Shown here piece after piece: positions 11,722 through 23,705 of a stretch of 64,000 nucleotides of DNA. The stretch comes from Oikopleura dioica (taxonomy: Eukaryota > Chordata > Appendicularia > Copelata > Oikopleuridae): assembly GCA_907165135.1 (NCBI GenBank), contig OU015566.1:12942157-13006156 (forward strand), written 5' to 3'. How positions within the stretch are numbered: position 1 is the stretch's first letter; each line of letters opens with the position of its first letter. The position numbers and the translations under genes are program-made. The notes beneath the pieces are model-generated. The model did no database searches, was not told where the DNA came from, and saw nothing but the letters and a program-made list of their open reading frames with translations.

Positions 11722-12263
11722 ATGTCAGTCGATATCCAGCACATTCTTTCGAACGTCCAGACAGGTCTTCAAGATCAAGCAGAGAAGGTGAAAGAAGCAA
11801 CAAAGAATCGAGATAATTCGGCGCAGAATATCGCCAAATTGGAAGCTCAGTTGAGCGAGACCAAAGTTGTCATGGACGAACTCGGTAGGTTCATTTTCAA
11901 GAGGAGTCCTCGTTGATTTCAATCCATTTTTCAGAGCATGTCCCAGAGGGTCGAAATATTTACAAGTTGCTTGGCCCGTGCCTGGTTCTTCAAGACAAAG
12001 AAATTGCAATGCAGACGATTAAGAATCGCCACAGTCATATGACCTCAGAATTGAAAAAGTAAGATCGCCAATTTTTAGCCTCTCTTTATCAAAAATTCCT
12101 TCAGAACTGAAGAAAACACGAAGAAATTTAGCGAGCAGATCATCAAGGAACAAGCTGCTCTCAAGTAAGAACCCGCTTTCTCTCTTTTTTTTCCAGCCCG
12201 TTTTCTAGTGATTTGGCAGAAAAAGCCGAGCAAATCAGACGAGCCATCACTCAGCAAACCTAG
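11722..12263 (+). CDS. PFDN6: prefoldin subunit 6
   Basis: A beta-type subunit of the hexameric prefoldin co-chaperone that passes actin and tubulin to CCT. Exons 11722-11884, 11935-12058, 12105-12164 and 12209-12263 sum to 402 bases, 133 residues, the normal family size. The protein is two coiled-coil helices around a short beta hairpin; the hairpin reads RNIYKLLGPCLVLQDKEIA, matching the family LLGPVLVKQE motif, and KLEAQLSE precedes it. Introns are 44-50 bp. The last intron has a second in-frame acceptor (12196) that would add a few residues. AATAAA lies near 12366. Confidence 0.88.
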
Positions 12264-12416
12264 ACAAAAACAAAGAAAAGTACAGTTTCCTCATTAGTAC
12301 CAATAGTCACTCATTGAATCCATGTATGCACGAATTTTTTAATGTATTATCGGTAACCTGCCTGTAATAAAATCCATATACACACGCTTTTAACAGATAT
12401 ATTTAATTCTAACAGT

Positions 12417-14513
12417 CTACTGGAGATAGAAGCCAACGGTCTCGTAATTGTTCAGAAAGCCGGGGGTGTTTGCTTTTGAGTTCTTTCCACAGCGAAGGAG
12501 CGACATTGAGTTCAGTTCTAAAAGAGGATTGAGGATTGGGAGAAGAGTGAAAAGAGTCTTACGAGTAGCAGCGGACATTCTGTGATCATCCATCTTTTCT
12601 GGGCCGCATTTCGTAGCGGGCAAGCCTGAAATTTTTAAACAAGAAGCAGAAAATGGCCGTACCTTGGTCGTGACAGTCGAATTCATCAGTACCCTGGAGC
12701 CTGATTCTCTGATCCTCAGTGAAACCGATTGGATGTCCAAAAGTGTCGCTGTAGTAGAGGAAGTAGTTTCTCGCGGATCGGGCGTAAGAGACGTCGAAGT
12801 ATTTGTAGTGGACTTGGAGGAAGAGATCTTGGGGTGTCACGAAGATTCCCTAAAGAAAACTTCAATAGGGGTGGATGAAAGAGGTCTTACCAAAGTTTCA
12901 TTGGCAGTTTTATGCTTGCAGCCGATAAATAACTCAGACGTTTCTGGATGCGATTTGAGATAGTCCATCAGTCGATGACCTGATTCTTCAGCCATGACGC
13001 CGAAGTACTTAGCAAAACCATTTTCCATTAGGGTCTCCTGGGTCATGTTTCGGTGGATCACATTTCCTAAATTCATTTTTCTTCTCACTGTGATAACAAG
13101 CTAACTTACTGTCAAGGTTTGAAAATGTAGGGAAAATTGCTCGGTCACTTATCATTGGAAGGGTGTCGCAAGTGTACTGTCTGATTGATTTTAAATTTTA
13201 AAGTTGAAGTTCTAGTTTTTACCGTTCAGCCTTGCAGGGGCAGTCGGTGTTAATGCAATCTTCGTACTCGTTGATCTTTTCGTCCATGCAAGTCAAGTTC
13301 GTGTAGGGACACACTTGGACGTTGTTGTCCATGTGACATCGTTGTACGCACTGAATCGAAATGTTTACAGAAAATTCATGCGTGGAAGGGATTTTTCTGC
13401 ATGAAAAAATAAAGCTGGCGGAAAATAGGCTGGTCCACTTGAGGAAGAAGTATTTAGGGTGCTGTCTCAATAATTTTTCAAAAAGATAATGTCATAGACA
13501 GAAATATAAAATGACTCAAGTATGTACCTACCTAGCTTAATCTTCTTTGCGCCTGCGTATTAGCTTGCTAAGAAAGAGGCAGTTAGACCCTAATCAGTTT
13601 TAATTCAGACTGATGGATTCTGCGAAAGGACAACAAGTTCCATATTTTTTGCTGTACTCACTTGTGTTATATGATATAACTTATATATTATATAAGAGAA
13701 ATATGCTTGAATTATTAATGCCCTTTATAAAATGAATTCGAAATCTCATACGCAACCCCGTTTTAAAGGACATTAATTCAATATGATTCTGTTTTCGAAA
13801 ATCATACACAATACGGCATGTCCGCATTATCATTACTCTAATAAAACATTACCGCTCTCTGTTCAATACTGTGAAGTTCCTCGCAACTCGTACACTGAAA
13901 GTTCTCACAGGGACATCCTCTGTAGCAGTTGATATTGCACGGACACTCTGTAAGCATTGTTATTCGTTGCATGTTAGAAGTGTGTGTATTACGTACCGTT
14001 TTCACAGCGCACTTTTTTAGTGGCACATTCTCGCTTGCAAGAGTTGTCTCTGTTGCACTGGCGGCGGCAGCGGTAGTATTCTTGGAAGCAGTCACTTTCG
14101 CATTGAATTCCTGAGAAAGAAATTAAGGATCGACATCAATGTTCTGCTTTCAGATTGACATTTTTACTAAAATTAACAAAGTGACACCCTTATTCTTTTC
14201 CATTAAAAAACCCCACTCGAAAAGCAAATAAACAAGGTGTACCCCCTTATTTTCTTTTTCTTAGAACTTCACGTTACATAAATGATCTCAAGGACATGAA
14301 AAATTAAGCATTCGATTTTGAATTTCTTTGCATCCGCCTTCTCATGATTCTCAAATTACCTTGGTCCACATCGTCCTCGCTGCATTTCGGGTTAAAAGTC
14401 GGGCTGAGCCGCAATTTCGCTTCCAAAGCACTTTGTCGGGCAAAAGAAGTCTGTGGATTTCTTCTGGCAGCTTCTACCTGCAGCGAGGCAAGAGCAAAAA
14501 CAAGCAGCTTCAT
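12417..14513 (-). CDS. secreted cysteine-rich protein with CPC motifs
   Basis: Nine exons (14513-14360, 14110-13997, 13947-13853, 13350-13223, 13180-13110, 13066-12891, 12849-12663, 12625-12563, 12517-12417) sum to 1089 bases, 362 residues. The N-terminus MKLLVFALASLQVEAA is a signal peptide. The first half is rich in paired cysteines, with CPCNINCYRGCPCENFQC and CINTDCPCKAE. The second half (about residue 190 on) has few cysteines and starts after QYTCDTLPMISDRAIF. A related CPC..C pattern occurs in the plus-strand gene at 43.5 kb. I do not recognise a named family; it may be a larvacean extracellular or house-associated protein. The third intron (about 500 bases) is much longer than the rest. 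Confidence 0.65.
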
Positions 14514-14590
14514 CTCTTTATGAAAAAAGGAGGGCTTTTATTTAGGCTAGCTTACGGTAATTCAGCAAATACCGAATTCAGAGCTTGTGT

Positions 14591-15030
14591 GTTTATTTGT
14601 TCTTGTTCAGAATAGCGATTCTCAGTATTGACCTTGTACGTTCGTCTGTACCTGCTCGAATGAAAGACTTTTAGCTACAGTTATTCGAGCAAATAAAGAG
14701 AGACAAAAATGAAGACGATAGATTTTTATGAAACCTTAAAATGAAGCCTTGGAACTACCATCTGGCAGTTGGAACTCGAAAATCAATAATGAAAAATTAT
14801 CAATAAATGAAGATAAAAGCGAAAAAATTTAGCTGTCATTATAAAATGATTCTTTACATGAAAAAGTTTTGCAAATTATGTCGACAGTATCGTAGCGATA
14901 CCCTTACTGGGCGTTTTTATTTGTTCTTGATGCTGAGAGTCTCTTCTGATTCAGAAGTTCTGAAGCAATTCTCAGTATTGACCTTCTACTTTTGTCTGTA
15001 CTTGCTCGAACGAAAGACCTTTAGAAGATA
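14591..15030. repeat. degenerate tandem duplication
   Basis: A stretch containing TCTCAGTATTGACCTT, TCGTCTGTACCTGCTCGAA and GAAAGACTTTTAG at 14611-14675 recurs with changes at 14960-15025. TTTATTTGTTCTTG precedes both copies. Flanking similarity suggests a unit of roughly 320-350 bases. No coding potential is seen. Confidence 0.5.
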
Positions 15031-17104
15031 AAAAGAGAGATTCTCATGAAGTGAATAAATTCTTGAAATTTTTTTTTTGAAATGATGCCTTATCCGCTGT
15101 AGCGATTAGAGCCAACGCCTTCTTCCAAAATCAACTATGACAAATACGCTTCACCTAAAATTATTATAACGATCACTGAAGAAATCGACGAAGAAAATTT
15201 TTTTCCCAATTCTTTGAAAATGATGCTAACGTCACTGAGTTATCAATATCTGCCTACGGAAAGCCTTATTTTTATGAATTTCCATCAAAATCTCTGATTA
15301 TCAATAAATAAGTTATTAAAAATCCGTTTCTTGTTTAAAATCATCAGCAAGCTTAAATATTGAATTCGAGGTCAATAATTACGTTTAACCTTTTTCAATA
15401 CTTTAATGGTTGTCGAAAAAAAGTCTTCAACGTGGATATCGTTTATTTTTATTTACCGCTGAACAGAGCCCAAGAGTGTTCTTTTCAACAAATCTTGTCA
15501 GCTTGTTTTATTTATGCCAAATCGGAAAGGTCAGCTTTTGGCGCGGGCAATTAAGAAATTATTGAAAAGTTATTTTTTTTCTTGCAAAAAGGGATTTAAG
15601 AATCAATCAAATCCGGGTGAGGCAATTACTCCAACGTGTTCTTTCGTTAAATCGAACAAGCTTTTCAACTCTTGTTCAAAATAGAAGGAAAAAGAAAACA
15701 AATACAACACGTACAAGGAAAGTTATAAAGAGAGAAAAAGGGGTCGAAACAGTGGTAAAAACAACGTGCGAGACTAATCCAATGCCACCAAAGATATTCT
15801 CCGGAACTCTTAGCAATCTAGTCAAAAGGGCGTATCGTTCAAGAGACCCTTTCCTAACCTTTGAGAGAAATTGAAAAGAAAAATATAAACATTTGAATGA
15901 ACACAAAATAAAATGATAAGTAACGCTTATCCTTGTTTACCATCCTTTCTTCCCCGTAAAAATCATGAGCGATAGAGCAATATAATATAGGCTATATAGG
16001 CCATATGATATAGGCTAAATCCTTATTTTTCAGGAAAGGCCTGGTTCTTCTGTAAAAGCAGAATCGATGTGGGAATCATTCACCTTTTCCAAAAAGAGTT
16101 TTGACAAATGTAGTGAAAATTCGAGACTGTATAAATATTAGCCTCTAACGAAGAGGTGTGAGCGAATATTCCATAATCTATTGAATAAAGGCTTTGATGC
16201 ATAAATGTTAAAATTGCCTTAGCGAAAAAGAGATGTAAAAGTATGTATTTCCTTTTGAAATGATGCCCAATCCGCATGGGATAACAGATCAGAAATAAAG
16301 ATATGAAGAACAAGATTTTTTTAAATGAAACGAAAAGCAGATGTTGGACTGAAGCAAATAGCCCACCAATTTAGTGGCAACGAGTATATACAATTGTTTA
16401 GGAAAAATAGAGAATAGATGATCCTTATGTATACAGTATACAGTATAAAATATATAATAAACTTGAAGAACAAAGAGGCCTTAAATTTGTTTCATTGCAT
16501 CAACTCTGTATCAATGTCTGAAGCAGTTATCTCGTCCAAAAAGTGTTTTGAAAAAATGTATTAAAAATAAAAATCCTCACCGCGATACACGTTCTCCTCC
16601 GTGATTACATTATTCCACAATCTTGCGGTAGCTATCAAAATCTCCTTTCGAAATTCTTGCGCAAAAATCAGAAAAAAAAATCGAAAAAGTCCTCCGCGAG
16701 CGGGCGATAGCGCGCTATCGTGAGCGCTCAGCGTGCGCCGCCGCGCTAAGCGCATCGTGAAGTAACGGAAGAAAAAAATTAATACGAATCAAGAAGATCT
16801 AAAATTCTATCGATTTTATTTTTTATTGCAGAAAGAAGAAGAGGATAGCTGTGAAGAAGTTTTTGAAAGAGCAAAAAATAATTCGATCAAAGCTAAAAAA
16901 ATCACTTTTTGTCTGCTGAATATTTCAAATAGAGATCGACTGCTTCGTGTCTTGATTTTGAAGGTATGATATTCATCGTCAGTAACTGATTAGCAACGAA
17001 TTAAATATGAATGAGAAAGCTACCGGACTACTTAAAATATTCCGAGTTAGAAAAAACCTGAAAAAGTTATATTTTCATTTTTAAATTGCTACTTATGGCG
17101 TGAG

Positions 17105-17318
17105 CTTAAAAACCTGTGTAAAACGTAATTCAGGGTCCTGAAAGGTTTAAATAAAAAGCCGCATAGCGGCTTAATTAATTTGAATAAACAAATTTGAATA
17201 ATAGATAAAGATCGTATTTTTGGCGAAGCCGCTTTGCGGCTTCGTAATAAAAAAAGCCGCTACGCGGCTTTTGATTAAATCATTTCTGAACCCTTAGTCA
17301 GGTTTTCTGTCAAGCCCT
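17105..17318. repeat. palindromic repeat with GCCGC..GCGGC cores
   Basis: The left end (near 17109) reads AACCTGTGTAAAACGTAATT and the right end (near 17290-17315) is its approximate inverse, ending CAGGTTTTCTGTC. Between them are three GC hairpins of the form GCCGCNNNGCGGC (around 17158, 17228 and 17262). Related end sequences occur at 18343 and 23404. It looks like a short non-autonomous inverted-repeat element. Confidence 0.5.
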
Positions 17319-17624
17319 TATCAAACTATTTTATTCAAAGATATATTTTGTGCGCTAAAAAAATAACTTGATGAAACGCATTTGTCTAGATAGTAGGATC
17401 GCCCTAAGTTTTGCCAGGTGAAGAGTTGAGCGTGATTGAATTGAAAAAGACTCGGCTTTCTTTATACAATTTTGGCAGATGGATGGCAGCAATGTGAGGC
17501 CGATTAGTTCACAACTCGGGGATTGTTTGAGCGGCAGCGATTTGGAATAATAATTAAACGCATCTATCTTGTTGCGCCCCAATTTTCGCAGAAATTAGTT
17601 TCGAACAACCGTTTCTATGAAACT

Positions 17625-18296
17625 TTAAGGGGGTGGTGGTCAAGAAAATTTTTTTCGACTTTTTAAAATTTTGATATTATTTTTTGATTCCTTGATAAAA
17701 AAGGAGCATTTTTGGTCTCTAGCTTTTTTTGATTGGACCAACTTTATTTAAGAAAATTTTCGATTTTATGCTATAAAATCGCCATTTTTGGGGAATTTTG
17801 AAACGCGTTTTTTTTGCACTAAATTGATCAAAATTGATTTTTTATTGCGAAGTTATTATTCTTGATCATATTTTAATTATAACAATCTAAAAAATTACGA
17901 TTATTGTGATGTTTTCGAAAATTTCATTGAAAAAATGAGTGAAAATGACGATTTTTCAGAAAACAACATGTTTTCATTCAATTACCAGTTTCTTTTCTAA
18001 CAAGGTGAACTTTCTAAAAGTAAGCCGCCCACACGCTTAAGGGTCTAAACTTTCTTCTCAAAAAGTTTTATTTTGAAAAAAATGATAAGGGGATAGAGTT
18101 TTTTTGGTTAAGAGATGGGTCTACTTTGAAGGAATTTTTCACCATCTTTGCGAAAAAATATTTTTTTCAGACATAGCCGCCCACATAAATTGAACCCTTT
18201 TCAACTTATTTTCAATTATAGAAAAAAAAATTTTTTTGAAAAAATTTGAGATTTTTAGGTTGAAAAAAGTCTTAGTCTCGACCACCACCCCCTTAA
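17625..18296. mobile_element. TTAA-flanked inverted-repeat element, piggyBac-like MITE candidate
   Basis: The sequence GGGGGTGGTGGTC at 17629-17641 is repeated exactly in inverse orientation at 18280-18292. Each end is bounded by TTAA (17625-17628 and 18293-18296), the target-site duplication used by piggyBac elements. The 664-base interior is AT-rich and encodes no transposase. Beyond the 13 bases the arms keep only loose similarity. A non-autonomous piggyBac-type element is the simplest reading; ends starting GGGGG are not the classical CCC, so the superfamily is uncertain. Confidence 0.6.
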
Positions 18297-18339
18297 GGGG
18301 ATAGCTTTCGTTAAAAGGGTTGATCATTTGCTTGGCAAC

Positions 18340-18445
18340 ATGTGTAGAAAACCTGACTCAGGGTTCGTAAAATCTCCTATGAAAAGCCGCGAAGCGGCTT
18401 TTTTCAAAACGAAGCCGCAAAGCGGCTTCGCAAAATTACTTTTGC
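18340..18445. repeat. second copy of the AACCTGACTCAGGG / GCCGC repeat
   Basis: TGTGTAGAAAACCTGACTCA starts near 18341 and is followed by AAGCCGCGAAGCGGCTT and, a few bases on, GAAGCCGCAAAGCGGCTTC. This is the same end-plus-GC-hairpin arrangement as at 17.1-17.3 kb, but no matching inverted right end is visible. Confidence 0.45.
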
Positions 18446-21400
18446 AATCAATTTTCAAACTCTAATGTTTCCGAGGCCAGGATTCATATTAACGTGAAGA
18501 AAAAGATTACAGTAAGAATAAATCCCGAAAATTTGACTCGAAGTGAGCTGGTTGTCATTTTTCTCAAGAGGGCTTAAATTCTATACATCCGAAATGTTTG
18601 ACACTTTGTTTGAAAAATGCGTGTTTCAGACATCTTCTTTTCTTACTGTAAGATCAGAAAAAACGTTACGTGTTCGGAATTTGAGAATTTCATGGCCCCG
18701 GATTTCTCCAAAATCAGCTTTGTGATAAAATTTTGCGTCGTGTCCGGCCGCGGTGAAATGAAATTTCAGCTTTCAGTCATTTTTTTACCAAATTTTTGTC
18801 GAGCTAGTTCAACGTGAAAATTGATTCGATTTCAAAATCGCAAACAAAAAAAAAATAAAATTTAGCATAATTTTAGCTTCTCAGCTCTCATTTTCTGTTG
18901 AGGCTCTATTGGAACCTTACCGTAATGCGGCAATTTTGCCTGTCTGGAAATCGCGATTTACGGTGACTTCACGTAAAAATCTAAGTAACCGCGGATTACA
19001 GACAAGAGCTTGTTCCCATTGCATTGAACGCAGATTGAACCGAAAGGTTATAAATTGGGAGCGGATGGTTCTGCACCTTAGCGGTTTGACCCGCTCCATC
19101 TTAGTCCCCACAGATGCACAGATTTTATTTTCATCACTTTCGGCGAAGATTATCGAAAAACGTGAAACTTGATAAAAGTCAAAAAATGAAAACAAAAGCA
19201 TATGAATATATTGTCATTTATTTAATCATTTTAGTTTCACAGAACAGTCTGGATTCATTTTGCCACTGGAAAATTAACATTTATAAAAACCCTTTTTGCT
19301 TCATTTTCTCATTTCTCATTTCTTATTTTTCACTTGACCGAAAGTGAAAGATCCGTGCCTTATATTCCGAAAAAAGGGTGCGCTCTTTAATTACTAGGTT
19401 TTAATAATAGATAAGTTACTGATATAGGGGCGAAAAATGTCAAGGGAAAGCGCTTATGTCAACTTTCAAAGCGGGATAATTATTTATTTTCAATTATGTG
19501 CCATTTAAAATCGAATTGAAGGGCGCACGCAAAACAGATGATCCATCTTAGATATATTCCTGTATTTTTTAAAGATTTAGAAAATTGTTTATCGGAGCTA
19601 TTTCTTTTTCAAAAAAAAATCAAATTGATTCTATTACTGGTCGCTTTTTCGTCGATTAAAAATCACTCCCCAAAACGGTTTTTTTTTTATATTTTGCCAT
19701 CAAAACGCTAAATATTTTGGAAAGCAGCCGCTAAATTTTTGTTTCTGTTTTGAAATCAACAAAATCGTTCTTCGAGCAAAAGGGATTAATTTGGCGAAAG
19801 TCGATTATGTAAGCCGAGATCTGTGTGGAGCGCGATTTATGCAAGTCTTTGACATTTGGTGTTCTGAACGGATCCGGGTGTCAAAGAAATCTTGTTCCAG
19901 TCGCTTTCGGCGGCTAATCAACAGATCCACAACATGCGCAAATCTGAATTTCCTCGTCTAACTGAAAAATAATCCGCCCCAGATTCTGGCAGGTCAATTT
20001 GATCAGTTACTGTAATACTTCTCTATATAATTCCGAATAACATGGATAGACTATTCCTCGATGGATCATTTGAACTTGAACTAAGGAAACTACCGTATTT
20101 TTTCTATCGCCATCTTCATGCAGCTCGACAATCTTACTTGAATTATCAAATGGCTGATAAATTATCAATGATAGTCCATTGAGTTGAAGCGTGTCTTTTA
20201 GAGCAATATCTTATCAATTAAAAACAAAGGGCGGCGGGCGGCCGCGGTACAAAAGTGAAATTTGTACCGCGGGTAAAAATTTTGTACAGCCACGGGCTCT
20301 CTACTACCATCATCATCACTGATGGTCCATCGGTCTCCTCCATAGTGCAAAAATCTGGTATAAAAGGCGATGATTTTCGAAATTAAGAAAAATATATAAT
20401 TAAAATGATAATTTTTGAAATGAAACAAGAACAAATTTAGTTTTTCCGACACCACCATCTGCATAAGAAAAAAGCCTGTTCATGAGATGACTGATGAATA
20501 AATATAATGCTGCCAATATAATTTAATTGGTTATTTTGCAGATTTTCAGAGAGTGAGTAAACTTTTTACTAAAGCAGGTGAGAACCAAACGAAGGTTTTT
20601 TTTGTTTGTTCCAAATCGTAGTGTCCTATTTTCGTAGTCGCTCTGATAAGCGGCGAATCTCAAGTGTATTTCCTCATCATCGCCATTTTCCAAATTTTAG
20701 GAGGTGGCGATAAAAGAAGTGGTGCTCGCGCGTATAACCGCAGAGCAGCCCTTTTTTGGCTTCCTAGATTGAGCGAATTTCAGTGGCCAAGTCTCCGGTC
20801 TCGCTTTCGTAAGAATAAGAATAAGGGTGGCGCAATCATTAATCGTGAAAGCTAACAATTAGACGAGCCACAAATACTCCGCCGCGGAATGTCATTTGTT
20901 AAAGAGCTTTTAAACCGAATTTTTTTTTTGTTCAACTGGATCGTCAAATTGAGGAATTTCTAAGATCTTCGATTTCAGTCGTTTTAAAAACAGGGGAAAG
21001 TTAGAGGAACGTTTTAGAGAGAGGAAATTGCCAGCTCAGCTAGTTCCGTGGAAAATGGTTTTGCTGTAATGCCAAGAGTTAATCCTGTATCCCGTTCCAC
21101 TCGATTAGTACTGATTTTGACCTTGCGTGAGAAACCGACATTCATGAAGAGATTCACAGTTATTTTATTTTATAATTTATAAAATTTCGTGATGCAGATA
21201 ATCAGTCAAAAGTAGTAAATGCGTATTGCACATATCATATGTAACATATGATATCGAATGGTTTATGTCTATAGTATCATTTTATTGCTCATCATCATTT
21301 TTTCGTTTATATTTCTTGAAGAGTTCTACGCCCTTCTCACATCATTTTTAATCATCATTTTTTATCTAAGAATACCTCGAAGTACTCTCGCTCGGTATTT

Positions 21401-23403
21401 ATACCTCCCCAGAAAGCCCCCTGCTGGGCGTCATGCTCGCAAAAATCATCCTCAGTCCCGGAGATTACCAGCAGGAGACATCGAATATAATCGATCAAAA
21501 ATCAATATCTTTTCGTTTTTCCGTTGGTGCTTTCCTTCGTTATGATTATTTCTTGGATGAAAATGTAGAAAGAAACGTGTATTTTGCCGGACTTCCGACT
21601 AAATTCGACGTTGATATCTCAATTAAAACTTCACTCTTGACGTTTAGACCAGTGAATTTCAGCTTTGCCGATACCACTAACTGCTATCGAGCTTACTAAA
21701 ACGTCTTTCTGTAATTTACTTTAATTTTATCTTTATTTTTTTCTGGAGAGTAAAGTGGACGTTAACAATAAGCAAGAGTCGCTCTGACGTGATCCGGATG
21801 TCTGTTGGGCGGATTCGTGGAGATATCGGTGTCCATATCGGGGATTACTAGCTCGGACAAGGGAAGAAAAAAGGGAGCAGTTTTGAAAACATCACAGAGG
21901 CTCGGAACCACGCATCATCACGCGTTCTTATCGACTCGGTCACCTTATCGTTTACGTGTTAGGCACTTATATAATACTACAACAACAATTTAAAAATTAT
22001 CTGCCCAAGAAAGAAGAAGTAGTAGGTACTCTAACAGTGCGACTAAGATAATTGAGTTATCATAAGCTCCCTTCTCTTCGTCTTCAACTTCTAAGCCAGC
22101 GAAAGTCAAGTCCTAATTCATTACGCTTGATTATTCTCTATTTATCCTTGATTCGGTGACCTGTTCCAAATCGACTTAAAAGCTTCTTCTCTGAAAAGTT
22201 TGATGATGATGGAAATATTAATTGATTTAGTACCGTGTGAGATCATAGCTTCAATTTTCTTGTTGATAATTGGGACCCAGACAAAACTGCAAATCTGCAT
22301 CTTTGATGGATTCTAGAGTGATTTTGTCAAAGTTTCGGAGAGAAAAAAATCGCTGATTTTTTGATCGTGGCGCTACACGATTTTCTGCCAAGGATGAATT
22401 ATAATTGTCACGAGATAATAATTCATAAAATATATATTTATGAAAAAACTACCATAGATTATGGTTTTTGGTTATTTTTAAGTGAAAATTTAGTTTTTTA
22501 CTGTCTAAAATCCGTAGCAGCATTCCAAGGGAAATACAAAGTGCTCCAATATATTGAATTATCGTATCCTTCAACTCTTTTTTATCAGTTTTTCAACAAG
22601 TTGGAAAGACGAAATTGAGTGGTGAAAGAAAGCTAGAAGAGCTATTGTTGAAACCCGATATAAAAAAGTTGCAGAGATGTAGAACTCCAAAGGCAACTCC
22701 AAGGAGAAGGACGCTCGATCCCACCGCTGCCAAGGCTTTCATTAGTCTCACAAATGAGCGGCAACTTTTGAAACGATTTTCTTTAGACGCGTCTCTACGT
22801 GTGTGGTTGCGTAATTACGCAGCTTCATTATCGCGGAATGAACAAACCTGGCTCTTTTTTTTCAGTGAACTTTAGTTTTTCGAGACCGACCTGAACAAGG
22901 TAATCCTTAATTTTTCGATGCCTTGTGATGAACTTAAGGATCTCCCTTCCTAACGCCCTTCTCATCAAAATCTTCTTCGTCGCTTGAACCGATCTTTATC
23001 ATTTTTTCTTCAGTTGCCCTAAATATGAAAGCTTGAGAAAAAAAAAACGTTCCTTTTGTGAGTTTTCTGCGGCAGCATATTTTTAGTAGTTTAGTTTTAG
23101 CGGGGATTAGGATACGAGTATTCACTTTAATCTTGTTACCGGTAACTAAAAAGGGGCTCGAGAACTGCTAACGAATGATCTATTGGGTTATCTTTCCCGG
23201 CAAGTTAAACATTTAGAGCTTTATTGAACATCGTTCATCTACTCAAAGAATTGAGGGTTAGACATCATTGATTCCAATTTTCCACTTGGACTCATTTTTG
23301 ATAAAATCCAGATTTTTTGTAAGAAACAGTATCTTCTACTCGCCAAAATATATGAAGCAATGTTTTGATTTTTGAGGGAAATACAATGCTTGGGCTTGCT
23401 AAC

Positions 23404-23480
23404 CTGTGCAGAAAACCTGACTCAAGGGCTGAAAGAGCTACGCGCCTTTTCAGACCCTGACTCAGGTTTTCTACACTGAG
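23404..23480. repeat. compact hairpin of the AACCTGACTCAGGG family
   Basis: The left arm GTGCAGAAAACCTGACTCAA and the right arm TGACTCAGGTTTTCTACAC are inverted, about 30 bases long with a few mismatches, around a short spacer. The arm sequence matches the ends of the repeats at 17.1 and 18.3 kb, but the GC-hairpin interior is absent. Confidence 0.5.
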
Positions 23481-23705
23481 CTCAGTGCAGTGCAACCCCC
23501 TTAATCGCTCAGCTTTTTCCTTTTAGAAGAAGATTAATTTAACCTGTTTATTTACAGTTGCTCGATGAACATGTCAAGCAAGTGCTCATTACAATATTGT
23601 GCTTGTAAGATGATTAGTTGACAGATATTCAAAACATATATTTTTCAATCCCTAAGTGCTTGAAACCCTGAAACAACATTTTCTTTTAGAGCGCCGAAAA
23701 TCGCG

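Larger units (their letters stand above)
14514..23705. other. gene-poor, repeat-rich 9 kb region
   Basis: No confident gene is found here, in contrast with the dense surroundings. It contains the degenerate duplication near 14.6-15.0 kb, palindromic repeats near 17.1-17.3, 18.3-18.45 and 23.4 kb, a TTAA-flanked inverted-repeat element at 17.6-18.3 kb, and many A/T homopolymer runs. Open frames such as 15617-15874 (basic, no ATG), 21433-21699 (88 residues from an ATG) and 22615-22875 show no recognisable motif or splice support. Small perfect palindromes occur, for example ATATCATATGT/ACATATGATAT near 21231-21255. It could hold long introns or regulatory DNA of flanking genes. Confidence 0.55.

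Noticed and set aside
18138-18330. 62-residue minus-strand frame at the end of the TTAA element
   Set aside because: Low-complexity Phe/Lys sequence crossing the element border; no sign of a transposase.
21433-21699. 88-residue frame in the gene-poor block
   Set aside because: It looks moderately protein-like, but has no motif, splice context or poly(A) signal close by.
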